From Tetradesmus obliquus (lineage: Eukaryota; Chlorophyta; Chlorophyceae; Sphaeropleales; Scenedesmaceae): DNA of 64,000 nt. How positions within the stretch are numbered: the first letter of the stretch is position 1; every line of letters starts with the position of its first letter. The position numbers and the translations under genes are program-made. Positions 59,335 to 64,000 of the stretch are shown piece by piece. The notes beneath the pieces were generated by a model, which did no database searches, was not told where the DNA came from, and saw nothing but the letters and a program-made list of their open reading frames with translations. The DNA is taken from the NCBI GenBank assembly GCA_030272155.1, contig CP126196.1, positions 2,170,001-2,234,000 on the forward strand. The letters run 5' to 3'.

Positions 59335-62300
59335 GATTACAGTGCGTGCAGCATCTCACTGTTTACATGGCACATGCGGCACGCAGCAGTCAGGCGCATG
59401 TGAGCAGTAAGCGCTATCTGGAACCGAACACGTCAAGCCTGGGGCGCAGAGCACGACCCAGGACCTGCTGCTGCCAGCTTGCAGGACACACTCTTTCTCA
59501 AAACATGCAATGCTTGCAAGCGCCATGACAATGCTTTCCCACATTCCTTACAGCTATCAGTCCCTCTGCAGGCGCTGTGCTTGTGCACAACACGTCGCCC
59601 ACCTTTGGTTGGTGACACCAGCGCAGCAGGCGGCGGGTCGCTGTCTACTGCTGCCAGCAGCTTGGCCATGCGAGTGGCCAGGATGCTGCCATCCACTGGC
59701 GGCTGGCTGGAGTGGCCCCCTGGAGAGGTGAGGGTCACTTTGATGCTGACGTAGCCCTTCTCTGAAGTAGCCACCAGCGCAACTGCACACACAGCGGCGA
59801 CAGCAACGTGATGTTTGGGAGGATGTGATGCGCAGTAGTTGATGTTATGTTGGAGAGGCCTCAAGCTAGTGTGTTTTCACTACTTGCCTGCACTTTCTAA
59901 GGGTGCTTGCCTCCTGTCGGACACACACGTGTCTACAAAGTATTGACCACGGGCTTGAGGATGTATCTAGACCCCTGCTTTGTTGCGCATCTTCCTGTGC
60001 GTCAGCAGTGCCCTAAGCACATGCTAAGCTCAATCCTGTCTCCTGTAAACATGCTTGCAGCGTGCAGGCGGCTGTCATCATGCAAGCACGATACACAAGC
60101 ACGATTGCATGCCCCCCATCCCACACTGTGGCTTAGCCAAGTCGCCAAGCACGTCACTAGAGCAGATAGTCACAAGCCGCACCCGGGGCTGTGATGAACG
60201 GGTTGACGCCGCCAACCGCGACGCCTGAGCCCTCATCCCAAATGAAATCAAGAGCAGGGTAGCGTGAGGACAGTAGCTGCGCCAGGTGTGCTGCGCCCTT
60301 GCTGCCCCCCACTTCCTCATCATGGCCAAAGCCAAAGATGAGCGTGCGCTGCGGCACGAATCCTGCAAGCAGACAGCCAGGCAGTGCGGCAGCCAGGCAT
60401 CCGCACACTTATTGGATTGACTTGCAGGACAGCACTGCGGAGTGACTCCTGCAAGCAGAAGAGCAACAGCCGCATGCTTAGTAACCGACTTGCAGGACAG
60501 CGCTGCAGCGCATGTCCTGCAAGCAGCAGAGCAACGGCAACATACACAACTGCTGACCTGCAGGACAGCGCTGCTGAGTAAATCCTGCAAGCAGCCAGGC
60601 AGCAGCCGAGCGGTCAACAGCTGGCTTGCAGGATAGCCCTGCAGCATGAGTCCAACTGCAACCAGCAGAGCAACAACGTTACGCTTGCAGGACAGCCAAC
60701 CTGCAAAACACTGCTGCACGCAGGCCACATGTTCATAGCGTGCTAGCAGCTGGGAAAGCACGGCGCAACAACGCACCATTCGCTTGCTGCTGGACGGACA
60801 TCTTGCACGTTGCCCAGTGCAGGTGCGGCTGCGCATCTGCTATATTGTGCTGTCACCACAGCATGATACCATATGATCGTTTAAACTGCTGACATTTGCG
60901 GCTGCTGCCACCAATCCTTGCTTGACCGCAAGCAAGCAAGCAGCCTTACAACAGCACACATCCATGCAGCAGCGCTGTTGCAGCCCCCAGCAGCCCTGCC
61001 ACTCACACCAATTCATCAGATCTTCTGCAGTGATAAATAAAGTTTTCCACAAAATGCATCAACATCACCAGAGCTCATCTTGATTGCAAGCATGCAGCCG
61101 CACCTTCATGCAGGAGCGCTGTCGCGGCCTCTAGCAGTCCTATTGCTCCTGACTTCACATCCAGCGTGCCCCTGCCCCAGATGTAACCATCGGCAACAGC
61201 ACCACTGAACGGCGGGTGCTCCCAGTCCTGAGCAGCAGCAGTCGACATGGAAGCAAAAGATGCACGTGACTCACTCATTTCAGACTGATTAGCATGGCTG
61301 CACTGCTGCATCCAGTTGTTTGGCTGCTAGAGCTCGGATAGTGGCAAAAACAGCAGTGGGAGTGGCACCCTAAGGATCATTGCGTGGTGCAGCAAACATG
61401 CAAAACCAACAGCTGATCAAGGCACCTGGTAGCTGTCCTCAGGCACCGGCACGACATCAAAGTGGCTGATGAACAGCGCGGGGCGCAGCTGCGGCTGGCT
61501 GCCTGGCCAGGTGATGAGGTAGCTCAATGAGTCAACGCCAGCCTGCAGGGCACAAGGCAGAGAAAGAAACACAATTGCAGCAACAGCCGCAGCAGTCTCA
61601 TTAGCATGCTATGTGATGGTAATGTAGGAGGGGCTCTTTGCGAGTCAGCGCCAGGCTGCAGGACACACAGCACACAGTGAACAGAGCCACAGCAGCAGCA
61701 GCAGCAGCGGCAGCAGCGCGTCATGTGCATGCATATTCCCTATCTGTACCTGCGCACGCGCATGCACACATGCCATCTGTATGCTGGAATCGGAGCATGC
61801 CCAGGAGTGAGGACAACAACGTGCCCTATTGGTAATAGAAACAGCTGGTGCAGGTTTAGGTGTTCTGGTGTTATCTAGACATGCGTAGCACAGCATCATT
61901 GCAGGCTGCTGTCAAGGGTGGTCTGTGTTTCAACTCTGGGTAAGTGTGAATCACTGCTCAGGCAGCTGCTGTGTGTGCTGCTGCCCACCTTTTCCACCTT
62001 CAGCTGCTGCCACACCTCTGCGCCACATGCCACAACACACACAGCAGCAACGAGGCACTATCATAGTTGCATCGTAGTTGAATCACATCAACTGATGCTG
62101 CTGAGAAGTATCGGCAAGAGAAACAGCATCATGCACTGTCCTAGTTCCACAGCAGCAGCATCACCAGCAGCAGCAGCAGCAGCAGCAACAGCCTCGCATT
62201 GTGATGTCCAGCAATGCAGGCTCACCTGGGTATGCTGCCTGTAGGAAAGCATCCAGTTTACTAAACTCCTCAGGGTACCGAGCATGGTTACCGGTGGACA

Positions 62301-62487
62301 GATCGCTGACTGTTTTGAAGTGTATGACTTTGCTGAAGCGATCAACAGCAGCTGTGATGTTGGGAAAGGGGCAGGGCTTGAAGTCTGTGGTGGCAGCACG
62401 TGCGCTGTTGCCTGCCCAGCTTGTCAGCAAAAGAAGTATGCTAGCAGCCACGAGGGTGCTGCATTTGGGGACGAACGTCGGATGCAT
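57791..62487 (-). CDS. M20-family carboxypeptidase (CPS1/PM20D1 type), secretory
   Basis: Ten exons give 531 residues: 62226-62487, 61989-62017 (a 29-base microexon), 61426-61542, 61104-61227, 60183-60362, 59603-59782, 59133-59298, 58896-58966, 58496-58606 and 57791-58146. Residues up to about 31 are a signal peptide (STLVAASILLLLTSWAG). All metal and catalytic motifs of the two-zinc M20A fold are present: HFD in ISHFDVVPVPED (His124, Asp126), the bridging Asp159 in WGRGTLDVKSG, the Glu193-Glu194 pair in GHDEEVGG, His261 in SPGGHSSQPP (dimerisation domain) and His450 in SGGTDSKHY. Length fits the family (about 500-580). Relatives are vacuolar carboxypeptidase S and PM20D1, which makes or hydrolyses N-acyl amino acids; which substrate applies here cannot be told. 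Introns carry triplet runs, and intron 4 carries a 67-base tandem repeat. Confidence 0.93.
60363..60665 (-). repeat. 67-base tandem repeat of the exon 5 acceptor region
   Basis: On the gene strand the exon 5 start (CTTGCAGGATTCGTGCCGCA) has four decayed copies upstream, with acceptors near 60450, 60516, 60583 and 60650. Each keeps CTGCTTGCAG or close to it, and most keep a CAGCGC-like core. Confidence 0.85.
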
Positions 62488-63490
62488 GTCCTGCCTGTTG
62501 CACGGACCGGTGTGTTGCTGTCAATGAAGTTGCAGGGGAGCACGGCTTCAACACTGCCTCAATGAACACTGCTGCACTTTCTTTTACTGTTGATCATTCA
62601 TTGCAGCCATATTGTTTCTGCGCCTGCTGCTCGCTGGCAGGTGAAGCGACGGAACGGTTCCAAAGTATCGCAGGCTGCGATTCGCTGCACTGCCTGAGCA
62701 CCGCAGCAGGTTGCAACTGCAATGAACATGCGATAACAATATTTCATTGGATTTAGCCACCACGCTGATGCTCAACTGCGCACAACCCACCGTTGAAAGG
62801 GGTAGAAGGGTACAGCAGTACTGCAGGACAGCAGCACTTGTCATAGCGAAGGAACGTCACAGCCACCACTCCCGAACCACTGCATGCTGCCCGCCAAAAG
62901 AGGCACTGTATATATCTTCCAAATAGACTGCTGCCATCTGCTCTTTGCCTGTGAAAGTATATGTGCCAGCCACAAAGGACACAACATGCACTGCTTGATG
63001 ATCAAGACCCACTGGAAGGCATCCAATGTTGTGCATGTGGCGTGTACGGAAAGCAACAAGCATTGGTAATGCTGCAGCAGCCAATGGCTGCTGAAAGAAT
63101 TCAGGGCTGGATGTAGGGCATATCCCACACACAAACAACAAAGTTTCGATCCAATGCACATTGATGCTTGCAATGCGTGCGAGATGGCGTTGAGCTATGG
63201 CTTGATGGGTAACATGATGATGAATGATGCACATTGATGACCCTGGTGCCTGCCTGCTGCGGTTGAAACTCGCCAAAATAACAGCAAGTCGTGCTGTCAC
63301 AGTACAAAAGGTTTTCTTAACACCCAACTCCCTGACCAAAACAGTTATGTTGATGAAACACACACCAACCCCAGAATGTAACAACCTGATTGTGATCATG
63401 CCACAACTCATGGCTGGCTCCAGCTTACTTCAACCCCGAACCAAACGGCACATACTCAACTCAGCTCCAGTCAGCTCAGCTCAACTCAGC
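62488..63490. other. Intergenic, no supported gene
   Basis: Promoter side of the peptidase gene and 3' flank of the partial gene. AGCTCAGCTCA-type simple repeats lie at about 63455-63497. No coding exon is supported. Confidence 0.45.
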
Positions 63491-63831
63491 TCAGCTGAGG
63501 TCCCCAAAGGTACTCTCACCATCTGTCCTAGCTCCCTTCTGCTGCGCATTCCCTGCACCCCCACTCCTTGGAAACTTTGTCACCACCCCCGGAATCTTCA
63601 CCACCATGGGCCCTGCTGCAGCACCAGCCCCCTGGCCGCTGCTGCTGCTGCTGCTGCCGACCCTCTCGCCCGCAGCAACACCAACAGCAGCCTTGGACAC
63701 TGGAGAGGCTCCTGCTGCAGCAGCAGGGCAGCTGAGGTCCCAGTTGTTCTGGTCACCAGCAGCAGCCGCCTGTGCTGCAGTGGGAGTGCCATGCTGACCT
63801 GGCAGAGCCAGGCGCTGCGAGTCACTGGGCC

Positions 63832-63866
<35 letters not shown>

Positions 63867-64000
63867 AGGTCTGCTGCCTGCACCGCAGGCAAGACTCCAC
63901 CCTGTGCTGGTGCTGCTGCTGTTGGGCTGGCAGGGGGGGTGTCAGCCTTAACACTTGCAAAGCGCTGGTAAGCAGTGTCTTGGCTGCTGCCAGCAGCAGC
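63491..64000 (-). CDS. C-terminal part of an unrecognised low-complexity protein
   Basis: One open frame runs from the right edge of the window to a TGA at 63491-63493, so only the last about 169 residues are seen. The sequence includes TAYQRFASVKADTPPASP, a poly-Gln run, then Gly/Ser/Ala-rich stretches, and ends ARTDGESTFGDLS. Just before that, VVKIPGVVTKFPRSGG looks more ordered. No family is recognised. It could contain a further intron. Start and total length are outside the window. Confidence 0.6.

Noticed and set aside
60363..60665. CRISPR-like or minisatellite-only interpretation
   Set aside because: Units match the exon 5 acceptor region, so exon-edge duplication explains them better.

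Overview
The window looks like nuclear DNA of a chlorophyte green alga. Genes are intron-rich with GT-AG introns, several have TGTAA motifs downstream of the stop (the green-algal poly(A) signal), and at least two products carry plastid-type leaders (a TRX z/CITRX thioredoxin and a MATE transporter). Coding DNA is rich in Ala, Gln and Ser, and GCA/CAG/CTG triplet tracts are everywhere. A scenedesmid-like (Sphaeropleales) genome is a guess from the triplet richness; I could not test it. Exon models were built by hand from splice motifs and frame continuity, without transcripts.

Layout: TRX z (1602-3125, minus) diverges across about 0.74 kb from a TMEM214-family ER membrane protein gene (3870-8252, plus). 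A plastid-type MATE transporter follows (8858-12343, plus), then a long unrecognised low-complexity protein with a coiled coil (14929-20169, plus). Next are a secreted beta-propeller-like protein (22319-28769, plus), a patch of transposon remnants (about 29.6-30.0 kb) and a RING-HC protein (30737-34138, plus). A secreted modular protein with Sushi-like modules, possibly damaged, spans 36371-45295 (plus). On the minus strand are a 2164-residue AT-hook/RG-rich protein (49012-56541), an M20 carboxypeptidase of the CPS1/PM20D1 type (57791-62487) and the 3' end of a further gene that runs off the right edge (63491-64000). The genes do not form a pathway; this is ordinary eukaryotic gene order.

The striking signal is in the introns. 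In at least six genes the introns hold tandem, partly decayed copies of the edges of the neighbouring exons, often with splice sites still attached. The extreme case is the propeller gene, where most of the ten exons are 'stuttered' two to five times while one copy of each still assembles into a clean frame. In the RING gene, one intron holds a copy of the exon 1-exon 2 junction with no intron in it and an AGGT at the join. That is what intron birth by tandem duplication of an exonic AGGT would leave behind. CTG triplet runs often sit just upstream of 3' splice sites, where a pyrimidine tract would be, and may fuel both processes.
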